A DNA stretch of 64,000 nucleotides, from assembly GCA_030686995.1 (NCBI GenBank), contig CM060693.1, forward strand, positions 115,019,728 to 115,083,727, read 5' to 3'. The stretch's first letter is position 1, and each line of letters opens with the position of its first letter. Shown in pieces: positions 49,094-60,225 of this stretch. Position numbers and translations under genes: made by a program. The notes under the pieces were generated by a model, which saw only the letters and a list, made by a program, of their open reading frames with translations, did not search any database and was not told the origin of the DNA. This DNA comes from Artemisia argyi. Its lineage: Eukaryota > Streptophyta > Magnoliopsida > Asterales > Asteraceae.

Positions 49094-49340
49094 AGGGGGT
49101 GCTTGGTAAGGGTTAAGGGGGGTGGGGACTGGGGAATGGGTAAGGAATTCAAAAGAGCCCACCTCACTCAAATTAGGTGCTTGGTTAGGGGTGTGCAAAG
49201 GTATTGATTACCCCGTAGTGGGTAATCAACATTATAGAGTAAATTGAGGGGTAAGGTATTGATTACCCACCCCACTCAATCCTTTGCATTCCCTTTCCCT
49301 TTCTCTTTACCTTTACCTTTCCCCACTTTGAACCAAGCGG
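49094..49340. mobile_element. MITE-like element, G/C-skewed
   Basis: Left end AGGGGGTGCTTGGT, right end ACCAAGCGG, bordered by ACTTA on both sides (49089-49093, 49341-49345). G-rich left half and C-rich right half fold back on each other (GGTAATCAA / TTGATTACC near 49200-49270). Superfamily not settled. Confidence 0.5.
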
Positions 49341-49345
49341 ACTTA

Positions 49346-50437
49346 TTTTAGTTCATCGTATATGCGTAGAGATGGTTCTCATTAATGTCAATATATATTC
49401 GTGTAAGTTTCTTTTTATAAACATAAGAATTTTAATTGAACTCGTGACTTAGAATATAATAATGATATGCTCTCAACTTTCACATCAAGAATACAAAGTG
49501 CAATGTTGAAAAGGATAATTTTTAAGAGTATAATTTTTGGTAAATAATATTAGGGAAAAGATTTTAGATTTATACCAGTTTAAATGCAAAATAAAAAATT
49601 AGAGAAAATTAAAGGGCTAAATTGTAAATTCCTATTCATTTGAACGTTATTTTTTAACTGATAATAAGGATAGACATATGTGTATGCTAGTACTAGATAT
49701 AAGTCACATGCACACACGGGGTTTATAATGAATTAAATTTATTTGAGAATTTTAGTTTCATATAAAGGTGTATAAGAATTTTATTGTATTTAATGTTTGG
49801 TATTGTGATATGAGTAAAACTAATAATATGCACAGGTTTTTTAATTAAAATTTTATATTATGTATTAATATCGATCAATATTTTGTATAAATTTTTTGTT
49901 AGATGAATAATTTGACTGTGTATAACTGGCACGGTGTTTATATTAATATGTTATTTAAATGTAACTATTGATATTATGTTGTATAAAATATGTGTGTTTA
50001 ATAACATGTAATGACCCTCAATGAAGTTAAAAGATAATGTTTAATAAAAAGCTTTTCTGAATATCCTTATTTAAACATTAAAGAAGAATTACATGAGTCA
50101 TTATTATAAGTATAATCTCGTATATTTTTTTGATATCACAGCAACCCGTGCTTATACTTTGATATTTAAATACGCGTTAATAATAATTTTAGCCATATTT
50201 AATTTTCAAACCGTGTACACAAGGGTTAAACATAAACCAAGGAATAACATGGGCGTTATTGAACGTGTATTGTACTATTTTTTTGGATATCCTTACTTAA
50301 ACTTATAAAGAGAATAACATAAGTTGTTCGTAGATGTATAATCTCGTGTATTCAGTTACAAATCACAATAACTCATTTTTCATGTTGATATTCATTATCT
50401 CATGCATATAGAAGAGTTTAATATGTATGGATAATCA
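49346..50437. other. intergenic, nothing recognised
   Basis: Very AT-rich; no credible ORF. Confidence 0.4.
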
Positions 50438-50825
50438 GTGCTGCAAAACGAGGCTTACAAGGCCGATTAATCACTGCCAAGGCGCTACAGCCGCTACTAG
50501 GGCACCAACCTTTTTGATTTGTGTAAATCGATCAAACTAATCGGTCAACCATGGTTAACGGCTGTCAACGGTGGCCAAACACTCAAACTTGCCGGAATAT
50601 TGCCAATCTTATCGAAATACACAAACTCACCGTAAACTAGTTTTAATCACTGTTTATATCCATTACAAGAAGTTTTTTTTTAAGGAAAATCTTGTCGGGA
50701 TACCCAAAACTTGCCAGAAATGCCAATGCAATTAATCACCGATTAATCCCGCCTAAACCGATTACAAGCTACAAGGCGGTCGATCGTCCAATTACCGATT
50801 CACGATTTTTACAACCTTGCAGATA
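50438..50825. repeat. possible diverged MITE
   Basis: Starts GTGCTGCAAAACGAGG and ends CGATTTTTACAACCTTGCAG with weakly inverted ends, and the interior repeats CCGATTAATC / GATTAATCGG in both directions. No target duplication found; weak call. Confidence 0.25.
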
Positions 50826-51194
50826 ATAATATTCATAAGTAACATCACATATATTGTTTTTTTTAATATAAAGTCGAAGGGGAAATTTGTTTATTTTATA
50901 AAGTTATAAAAAAAATATGAAAACTAATAAGTATACACTAAACTCCAAAAATTTGCATTTAAAGAGTAAACTCTAAAATTGACAACTAAAATACATCTTT
51001 GTGGTTTGTCAATTTTTACAGTTTACATCCCTTTCGGAAAATTTAGGACATCTACATACATCCGTCAATAAATGTTAGACAATATACATTTTTAGGGACG
51101 AACGATGCAAAATTTTTCCCGTTATCTACTAATGTAGGTTTAACCTGAGGGGTGTTTTCAACTTTTTACTTGCAACAAGATGTATTTTGTAGTT
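50826..51194. other. intergenic, nothing recognised
   Basis: No ORF or repeat recognised. Confidence 0.35.
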
Positions 51195-51247
51195 TATTGT
51201 TATTGTTATTGTTGTTGCTGTTGTTGTTGTTGTTGCTGTTGTTGTTG
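51195..51247. repeat. (TTG)n microsatellite
   Basis: TTG/TTA/CTG trinucleotide run that merges into the start of the LTR at 51240. Confidence 0.85.
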
Positions 51248-52545
51248 GAACACAAAAAGTAAAAATCTTTAGTTAGGGACTTATATTTATCTTTTGTAAT
51301 AGAATGGGGTATGTTGTGTAAGTTGTAACCTGCGACAGCATGTTACTATCGCACAAATTGTATATCTGCGATAGCATGCTTGGCTAGACGTTGGGTACAA
51401 ATATCCCTACCTCATGGGTTATGAGGTGTGTATTCTCCTCTTTATCAATGCGAGACTTTCTTTATGTTCTCTCGTTTCTCTCTCTACTCTAAAGTGCTCA
51501 CACCCACTTTATCTCACTTAGGTTAGTTAAGTAGACGTGATATTATTGGAACAACAATTGGCATCAAGAGCCAAATATGATTTGTTGTTTCACGTAGTGT
51601 TGTTTTATTGTTGTTTTAATCTTCATTAGTTGTAGAAGTTTTGGTTTTATTGAAGTTAAGAACTTTCTCTCTCTAGAATATCTTATACTTCATAAGTAGT
51701 ATTAAGATTAATCAATAACGTGTTTAATCTTGTAAAATGTATGTTAAGATAACATGTTTGTGGAAAAGGAAAGTGTTTTCATCATTTTACTCAAAACAAG
51801 TATTTAGTGAAGATTTAGGCTGAATTTTGTGGTTTAGGGGTTTTAGGAAAATTGTACTTTTGTTCGTAAAAATAGGGTTTAAGGTTTGCTCGCATTAGTT
51901 TGTTCGCATAACAAGGGTTTTTGGATGCGATACTAGGTTTTGAAACATCTGCGATAGACATTCTAATCTGCTATAGGTGTCTACGATAGCAATTGATTTG
52001 GGCTACGATAGAAAGGGTTGTGATACTTGCTTTGCGAAGCTTTTTGTTACCCACTGTTTATGAAAGAAAACTCTGCTTAAATCACAAGCAAATGTTGCAA
52101 TAGCTTTTGTATTGTTGTGATATCACAAAGTTCTGCTATACCTGATCTTCCGAAACTTACTGTTACCCATATTTACGAAAGAAAACTCTACTCAATTTTC
52201 GCCAGAAAGCTGCAATAGTTACTGTTCACGAGACTTGGTTGCGATATCTTGACTTAGAGACTTTTATGAATTTCCAAATCTATTAAAAGAATAAAATTAT
52301 TAAGAGACTTTAATCATTCTCATATCACAACTTTATCTCCAAACAATCAACCATCTCAACTTTAAACAAACTAAACCACCACACTCAAACAAAAACAAGT
52401 GTCACTCACTGAGTTCCGCCTCACTGAATGGAGAGGCTTTCTTCTTAGCATCCTGAAGGTGACTCATTGAGCAAATTTTCACTCAGTGACTTGAGCGTTG
52501 TTGAAAGTCTTCTAACACTTAGGTTCCTTGTTTAAGGATGTTTGG
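51240..52545 (+). mobile_element. Copia remnant: LTR plus leader
   Basis: LTR 51240-51556 (317 bp) begins TGTTGTTGGAAC and ends ATTGGAACAACA. PBS ATTGGCATCAAGAGCC at 51557-51572 follows, with the same ATCAAGAG variant as the third-layer Copia. The LTR and the leader up to about 52260 carry many TGCGATAG-type motifs, as that element's leader does. No gag is reached; the copy is cut and joined to a Gypsy fragment near 52545-52560. Confidence 0.65.
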
Positions 52546-52559
52546 GGACTGAATGGACC

Positions 52560-52983
52560 CAACACATACAAGGAAGGCTAAGGCGATTTGGGTGTACATT
52601 TGAGGGTGGATTGTAAACAATGCTCTTCATTAATGTTTTGGAGCCCACCAAAATATCACGAGAACTGCGAAAAAGATAGGCTCTAAGTGGTGTACTAGGG
52701 GTATCTTGTACTAAAAATGAGTACATAGCAAGGGTGTGCGGGAATTTCTTGACCAATGAAGCCAATGTAATTATAAAAACAGGTTTAAAACAAGGGTTAT
52801 CCTAATACCTCTTATCATTTAGTAAATCCTAACTACATGAATGTAGTCTCACTAGCAATTTTGGAATGCATCACAAAAACAAGTTCTAGAATCTATATAG
52901 TACTAGTACACTCATAAGCATTAAAGGTGAATGCATTTTCCTAAATATCTAAAGGCGAACCTCACATTTTTGGAGTGGAAATT
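52560..52983 (-). mobile_element. Gypsy 3'-region remnant
   Basis: Minus-sense match to Gypsy copy 1 around 38030-38460: the shared stretch with GCCTTAGCCTTCC, the tract around CGAACCTCACA and the preceding AGGCG. Truncated at both sides and more diverged than the two full copies. Confidence 0.7.
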
Positions 52984-54963
52984 TGTAACACCCCCAAAAT
53001 TTGGTACAGCGGAAGACTAATCAAGCTTTCGGGGTGCTACGGGGATTGGTATCCATCACAAGTCATAAGGAAACGAGGTAAAGTAAACATAAGTAAAAAC
53101 AAAACCAACCAGGGTTTTTAAAGTTTACATAGCAGTGTTTGAAAATAGATCCTTTAACCAGATTGCCATGTCAAGCCTTCCAAAAACAAGCATCCCAAGC
53201 CAACACTTAATTACCTGAGAAAACGTGCTAAAAGTTAGATTTCGCTGGTGAGATCATAGGTTTAAATTCTTAATTCAATCAAGTGGACATATATGCAAAA
53301 CTCTTGCTAGCTAGACTAGGCCTCGAATCACTAAACCAAACCTATAGGTGCACACTATAGTCCAAAACCAATCAAATCAATATGCATTCGCAAGGATGCG
53401 ACATGCCCAACATTCGTAAGGATACGACATGTTCTTGCATTCGTAAAGATACAGCATTCGCTACAATCTACCTAATTCTATAAGCATAGCAAGTTTTAAA
53501 TAAACAGCAATAATAGTCCACATAAAACAATTTGCACGTTTCTCACCCCAAGTATTGAAAACGATATTCAAAAGTAAAAGTGGGGCTATGACTCACCTCA
53601 AGTCCATATATTAGCTCAAAAGCCGGTAGAATCAAGAAGTATCTCCACTCAAATGACGGCAACTACGGACTTGGCACTTCCTAACAATATAAACTCTTCT
53701 CAGAATCATTTCCTCAAAATCAAATATTCCCAATCCCGAACGTATTTCTTTTCATTTTCCAAAATCCGTTTCTCATATTAGGTTTGGCGTTTGGTATCCA
53801 TGTGGGTGGAAGGTCGACTCAACACAAGCCATAAAACACATTAAAAGTAATAATAATAACGATCTATAGGTCTAGTGTTGGCCCAATATATTATTTAAAT
53901 AAATTGTCGAAGTTTACAAGTTCGTCAACTCGCTAATCCTACACAACTTATTTACTTAATATATTATTCCAAAACCATACCAAGTCCTAAATCACATAGC
54001 TTGTAGATTACTATATGGTAAGTTTTAAAGTCTAATAAGTTTCCTAAATATATCGTCAAACTTACCAAATTCGTCAATTCGGTAAACCTCACAAAATATT
54101 TAGTAGCTTATTATCCCGCACTCCTACCACAACCTAGAGGCGTCGTAGGATACAATACCCGATAATAAACCCTTTTTATATAACTAAATAGGTCTCATTT
54201 AATCCGTCGATTAAATAAGTTAAATAGTTATATAAAACGAGTCTATTAACGTCACACATCCGCGACAAGTACAAAAAGTCAACAATTAATAAAATGGCCA
54301 ACTTGGATTTAAGTGCCCTCAAATATCTTATAACTCGTAAGTTCTCGTTTTATTTCCCAAAGGTTTACTTTATTTCGTAAAACAATCCGCGTTATATTTA
54401 TATTTCTAATTATACTAGTTTAGTTATAATAAAGTTTTCGACAATATTTTACTATTTTCATAGTCCAACATATATCGTCAACGTTATTATTTTTATTACT
54501 CGTGATCTCCCATTTATTATATACGCACTTATATAAATATATACACGTTTACACATTTATATATTTATATAAATGTTTATATAGATATATAAGATATTAC
54601 GAGTTTTTAGTTGTGTCGAGTTATAAAAGATGACTCACATGTCCGAGTCATCACTCTCGGCTCATTATCCAAATCCAAAGTGTCAAGGCGTTTGCCGAAG
54701 TCAACGCAACTCCAACTTGCACAACTACAAGTCCAAAGCAACAAGTCAATATCATAACTCCATCATTCGTCCCATTACACAAGCTACAACAATAGGGCCC
54801 GACTACGGCACCCGACTAACCTATCTCCGTCATACTAATTTGACCGTCTCACAATCGGTCCCCGTTCATCCACTTAATCGTCAACACTTCACAATAATAG
54901 CAATACTCCCATTGTCGAGACCACAAGGGTCTCGATCCATCAATAGTATTCGGCCGAAACAAT
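52984..54963 (+). repeat. LTR-like block, unresolved (TGTAACACCCCC start)
   Basis: Begins TGTAACACCCCCAAAATTTGG at the exact end of the Gypsy remnant. This start is common for plant Gypsy chromovirus LTRs. About 2 kb, no ORF of note, ends where a minus-strand Gypsy LTR begins. Contains three copies of a roughly 32-bp repeat with core CATTCGTAAGGATACGACATG at 53382-53465. The right end and target duplication were not found. Confidence 0.35.
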
Positions 54964-55437
54964 TGATGTGTGGGAATTGCACCAGGCTTTACCTCTCGAG
55001 GGATCTTGAGAAGCTTACAACCCCCACCAGGCAGTGTACCTGATCGTTGTAGTATAGTATAGTGAAAAGTACCGGAGGATTGATCGTTCAACTCAGGAAT
55101 AGTGTCGCTAGGATTAGAAAGCCTTAAAACTAGGTCTAGAGGTGAGGGATGATTCTTTTTGTATTTTTTATATTTTATAAAAGCAAATAAAAATCTCGGG
55201 TTTTGGAAGGAGGGGCGGAATTAGTTGCTAGTCAACTAACCTAATAACTAAGATGCAATCAAAATAAAATAACAAAAATGAAAATAAAGCTAATTAAACT
55301 AGTGGTGTGAACAATATATGGGAGAATTGTGTTTACTTAGATTTCACTACTTCCTAGATATCTTTTACAGGTTAATTACTTGTTACAGTTGCGTAGATGA
55401 CGGGTTATATTCCTTAATACCAATCATGGGGTGGCGT
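54964..55437 (-). repeat. Gypsy copy 3: LTR, part 1
   Basis: Minus-sense LTR end (ACGCATCA appears as TGATGTGT with one C-to-T type change), complementary to 56380-56861. No PBS lies to its left, so this is a 3' LTR of an element continuing right of the window, or a solo LTR. Interrupted at the GGCGT site by Gypsy copy 2. Confidence 0.85.
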
Positions 55438-56861
55438 TGATGAGGCGAAAAATGAACCATTTTTAGGGGGTCATTTAAGCCCGGAATTGAATTTATTTGA
55501 TCAAATATTGCCCTAAATCGTTCCTTTTGTGATTTTATGTACTTCGGGAGTGAATTCAGGAAAAGGAAGCATTTTGGACGTTTTTAGAGCATAAAAGTGA
55601 AGAAAACGGCAAAGACTTAATTTTCCACGCTGAGAATAGTACCTGACGGCGTCAAGAGGAAAATTGTGACGGCGTCAGGAGTAAAATCCGTGACGACCCA
55701 GTGAAAACCTGAAGGCGTCAAGAGAAGGGCGTTAAGAGTAAATTTTGTGACGGCCTGCATAAGGAGTACACATGACGGCGTCAAACCCAGATCTAGGCAG
55801 TCCGAGAATTTGTTTGGCGGCGAGATGACGGCGTCAGACATTTGTTCTTGACGCCGTCAACGCACAAAATCTATATATACTTTTCTATTTTTCATTCATT
55901 AAGAGAGGAACTTGTGTGGAGAATACTAGGGTCGAACCTAATAAACCCTAGGTCGTTTTTTACAGTATTATCAAGGGTTTTTACCCCTTGAAACCTTTCA
56001 TGTTCAATTAAGATAAGTCCTCTTTCAATTCATTCAATATGTCTATGTGTTGTTTGAATATATCTTATGCTTGTCTTGATTATAACATGCTAGGCTAAAT
56101 CTTTCATGTGTTTGCTTAGATGTAATGAAACCTAGATGTTAATTATAGGTAGATTGCTTGTTTATAGTTGTAATGGATGAATGATTTCAATGTTGGGCTT
56201 AAGAAAACTGGCAGATCTCCATTGTATAACGTGCTTGAACGTCTTAAGAAACATGAACCAATGTGTACTAGGTTTTATTGGTTGTATTTAATGCATGAGC
56301 AAATTCTAGTGATCCCATGTTAGGAGCTTCTTAGCTGGCTCGACATAGGAGTAAATTAGGCGCTTATAGGATTGGGGAAGTAAGTACGCCACCCCATGAA
56401 TGGTATTAAGGAATACAATCCGTCATCCACGCAACTGTAACAAGTAATTAACCTGTAAAAGATATCTAGGGAGTAGTGAAACCTAAGTAAACACAATTCT
56501 CTCATATATTGCTCACACCACTAGTTTAATTTAGTTTATTTTCATTTTTAGTATTTTATTTTGATTGAATCTTTAGTTATTGGGTTTGTTGACTAGTAAC
56601 TAATTCCGCCCAACTCCTTCAAAACCGAGATTTTTAATTGCTTTCATAAAAACTATAAAAATACAAAAAGAATCATCCCTCATCTCTAGACCTAGTCTTT
56701 AGTTTTTTCTAATCCTAGCGACACTATTCCTAGCTGAACGATCAATCCCCCGGTACTTGTCACTATACTATACTACAACGATCAGGTACACTACCTGGTG
56801 GGGGTTGTAAGCTTCTCGAGATCCCTCGAGAGGTAAAGCCTGGTGCAATCCCCACGCATCA
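55438..56861 (+). repeat. 5' LTR of Gypsy copy 2
   Basis: 1424 bp; TGACGGCGTCA-type array at about 55630-55860 and TATA-like CTATATATAC at about 55871. A degenerate PBS (TGGCGCCGCAGCCCAGGGA) follows at 56868-56886. Confidence 0.92.
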
Positions 56862-57029
56862 AGTTTTTGGCGCCGCAGCCCAGGGAATAGTTATTGTCTA
56901 GGTTAGGATTTCTTTTTATTAGGTCTATTTGCTAGATTCCTTTCTAGTAAGATTTTATTTTTATTTTTTAGGTTCTCTTTAGTCTTTTCTTCGTGTTTTT
57001 GTTCGTAACTCTTTACCATCCGACATCAT

Positions 57030-59225
57030 CACGATGGTAACATCTTTGAACCCATCATCCCACCACAACAAGACCACCCACAAAACCCACCACTAGCTAA
57101 CGAACCTCTTAGGCCCCGAACCCTAGGAGAGTACTCCTGACCTAGCCACCAAGGCTACCGAAACACCATTGAGCTCACCCAAGGAGGTAATGTGTCTCCC
57201 TTGCGATCCGACACCATCCGGTTGGTGCAAAGCGGATGTTCATTCCATGGACTTCGTTCCGAAGATCCAAATCAACATCTCAAGGACTTCCTTAAAATCG
57301 TAGATTCTATTGACCTTGATGCTACAACTAGAGAGTCAACCCGATTACGCCTATTCCAATTCTCTTTACGTGATCAAGCTAGCCAATGGCTTGAACGTTT
57401 ACCCGCGGGATCCATCACCTCATGGGATGATCTCACCACTCGTTTCCTTGCTCAATTTTTCCCACCGGGGAGAACTACCAAGCTTAGAAATGACATCTTG
57501 ATGTTCCAACAACGTCAAAATGAAACTCTATATGAAGCATGGACTCGATTCAAGGACTTACTCCAAAAAGTCCCTCATCATGGCATAGATCTTTGGCTCC
57601 AAGTCCAAATTTTTTATGACCATATCGATCTATCCACAAGGCGAGCCATTGACCAATCGGCCGGTGGTAAGCTACGTGATCTAAGTGCGGAACAATCATG
57701 GGAACTCATAGAAGATCTTGCTCTCTATGACAACGAAAGTTGGAATGATCCCCGTGATTTGAACAAAACGGTCAAGGCAATATCTTTGTCTTCGAACAAT
57801 TCTAGCACTCCCGGCCGTAGGATCATGGAGCTTGAAGGTCAAGTCAAGTTTCTCATGAAATCTTACGAAGCTCCTAAGCCGTCAAGCCAAGTGAACAAAA
57901 TCACTTCTTCATGCGAATTATGTAGTGGTCCCCATGACACTCGTGATTGTGTGGAACTCCCCGGAACAGCTTTTGCGGACTACGCATCCTCGCATACCGA
58001 TGAAGCGGGAGATAAGTGGTACACTTTCAAACCTGAGCCAAACCCGTATGGTGATTCCTACAACCCTTCTTGGAAAAATCACCCAAACCTTAGGTGGAAA
58101 CAAAACCAAGCCAATTCTTCCAATCCGCCTAATCGTTACCAACCAAACGGTCCACCCTCCAACCGTACTTTCAACAACAATCCTTCTAACAACTATGGTA
58201 GTACCAACAATATTGAAGGGTTGATGTCTAAGTTTATGGCATCTCAAGAAGCTCACATATCTAAGTTTGAAGCCGATTTCAAACAAAAGCAAAGCGAGAT
58301 GACCACCAAAATTGACACATTGTTGAAAGTTCTCAATGACCGAGAAATGGGAGCACTCCCAAGCGACACGATCAAGAACCCGAAACTAAACGTTAATTCC
58401 ATATCATCAGTTTCGTCACCCACTTCTTGTCCGCAATACTACTCGGTTAAATCAACGAGCACGTGTTTCAAGCAAAACCAAATTCTTCAAAAGGACCAAT
58501 CAAATAAAACACCTAATGTAAAACCGGTCAAAAGCATAGTTGAAACACCTCCTACGCAAGACCTTGACGATGAATTCAAGGAGCTTCACATTGAACGTCC
58601 CGTCATTTATGTCTTAGCCCGTGCTCCCTACTATAGTGCCCTCCTAGAAAAGTATGAGAAGTTTAAACTAGGTAAAAATGGGACCGCCTTTGTTCAAAAC
58701 AAGTTTCCAAAAAAGCTTGATGATCCGGGTATATTTGTTTTGCCTTGTAAGATAGGAAGATCCGAAGCTTTCGACACACTAGCCGATTTAGGGTCAAGCC
58801 TCAACTTGATTCCCTTATCCCTTTTCACCACTCTCAAGCTAGGAAAGTTAGAGGAGACGGAGGTATTGATTGGTCTAGCGGATGGGAGTATTGCCCACCC
58901 AGTTGGAATGATTAAGGACGTAGTTGTTCACGTAGGGAAGTTAACTATCTTAGCGGATTTTCACGTCCTAGACATGGTTAGTGACACTACGTGCCCCTTG
59001 TTGGTAGGAAGAGGATCTTTAGCAACCGCTAGCGCCATGATGGATTATAAGGAGTCTAAGATAGCGGTAGGTGAGGGCGATACTTGGTCGGTATATGATG
59101 TTAAGAAACATAGCTACGATTGTGAGGATGAAGCGACATCACATTGGGTAGAGATGAATAGGAGACCATCTAGATATGGACCTTGGATAGAAAGGAACTT
59201 TATAGGACCTCAACGCCCATTCTAG
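57030..59225 (+). pseudogene. gag-protease of Gypsy copy 2
   Basis: Long frame from about 57140 to 59225. The ATG used by copy 1 is lost (ATCACGATGG region) and a TGA replaces CGA in EYS-stop-PSHQG near 57138. Domains as in copy 1: capsid with QASQWLERLP and FLAQFFPP, zinc knuckle CELCSGPHDTRDC, Gln/Asn-rich linker, retropepsin ADLGSSLNLIPLSL, LLVGRGSL. No frameshift in the open part, so this copy is the better reference for the family. It ends at a TAG created by the inverted segment at 59222-59274. Confidence 0.88.
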
Positions 59226-59274
59226 CTATGCGTTGTTCCACCGAATGTGTCTTGTCGATGAAATCTTTTTCTAG
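59222..59274. other. 53-bp micro-inversion
   Basis: Exact reverse-complement position match of 36577-36629 in Gypsy copy 1, with three mismatches. Both ends are CTAG, itself a palindrome. It places TAG at 59223-59225 and ends the gag-protease frame. Confidence 0.85.
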
Positions 59275-59340
59275 ATACATTACCAATCTTCCAAACAGGG
59301 TTCGGAGAAGGAGATAGAGGGAAAAGATGAGTATGATACA

Positions 59341-59788
59341 TTACCTGGGGGGGCGATATTTGAGAAACTATTGGTACAAAAAGTGGCTACTAAGCAGATG
59401 GCGTGTGGGAACTTTGAGATACCGGCCAGCATCGGGAATTTGAAATATCTTAGTGCTTTCGCGGACCAATGATCGGAAGTAAATCTTATGCCCCTAACTA
59501 TCTACACCAAACTAACGTCAAAAATACCAGCCCCCACTCGTGTTAGGCTATCCCTCGCTGGACAATCTTACGTATACCCCCTAGGAATCGCAGAAGCTGT
59601 GTTGGTCAATGTCGCAGGATTCATGTATCCCGTTGATTTTATGATCATTGATGATAAGGGAGATAGATAACTGCCAATAATCCTTGGGGCACCATTCCTC
59701 ACCACCGCTGAAGCTGTCATTAAGTATGAAGGTAGGAAAATTGAGCTTAAATCAGGAAAAAGAAAGATTAGCTTCCCCATGACCCCGC
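59341..59788 (+). pseudogene. second, degenerate retropepsin segment
   Basis: Reads GDIFE-like start, then MACGNFEIPASIGN, then FADQ-stop-SEVNLMPL where an intact protease has ADLGASVNLMP, then LSLAGQSYVYPLGIAEAVLVNVAGF and LPIILGAPFLTTAEAV. The catalytic Asp is followed by a wrong residue and a stop, so it is inactive. It is a different protease subfamily from the one at 58700-59100 of the same element and so probably came from another Gypsy family. Confidence 0.75.
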
Positions 59789-60225
59789 GATATGGGCAAG
59801 AGAGTTTGAGTTGGAGAAAGCTCAAAAACAACGTTGACACATCACCTATTCGTGTTCAGGAGAAAATACTTGCATGGGAGGCAAGAATCAAAAGCTACAA
59901 GGAGGCTAAACATGAAAGGAGCAAAAGCAATGAAGTTCATGTCGAGTTCGAACACAGTCGACCAGCGAGAAGCCATGTACCATTCGAGGAAGGGAACTTA
60001 GTACTCTTAAGACACTTGGAGATAACGATACCTCCCGATAAACCGAGTCCCTGGTGGTATGGGCCTTTCACAATTGAGAGCATAAGCCAAGATGGGATGG
60101 CTAACCTAAGAAGTAAAGTAGGAGGAGAGGTGATTGCAAGTATCGACAGATTGAGACACTACCACCACGATAGTAATGATCACAGCTACATGGGGTACAT
60201 CATCTCAAGTGATGAGGTCACGTAG
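59779..60225 (+). pseudogene. integrase C-terminal remnant
   Basis: 148 codons. The second half has GNLVLLRHLEITIPPDKP, WWYGPFTIESIS and IASIDRLRHYHHD, the beta-barrel tail typical of plant Gypsy integrases. Integrase core, RNase H and RT are missing between this and the second protease, so a large internal deletion is implied. Confidence 0.7.

Noticed and set aside
54630..55043. 137-codon plus-strand ORF
   Set aside because: Runs from the LTR-like block into the antisense Gypsy LTR, so it spans a repeat junction and cannot be an ancestral gene.
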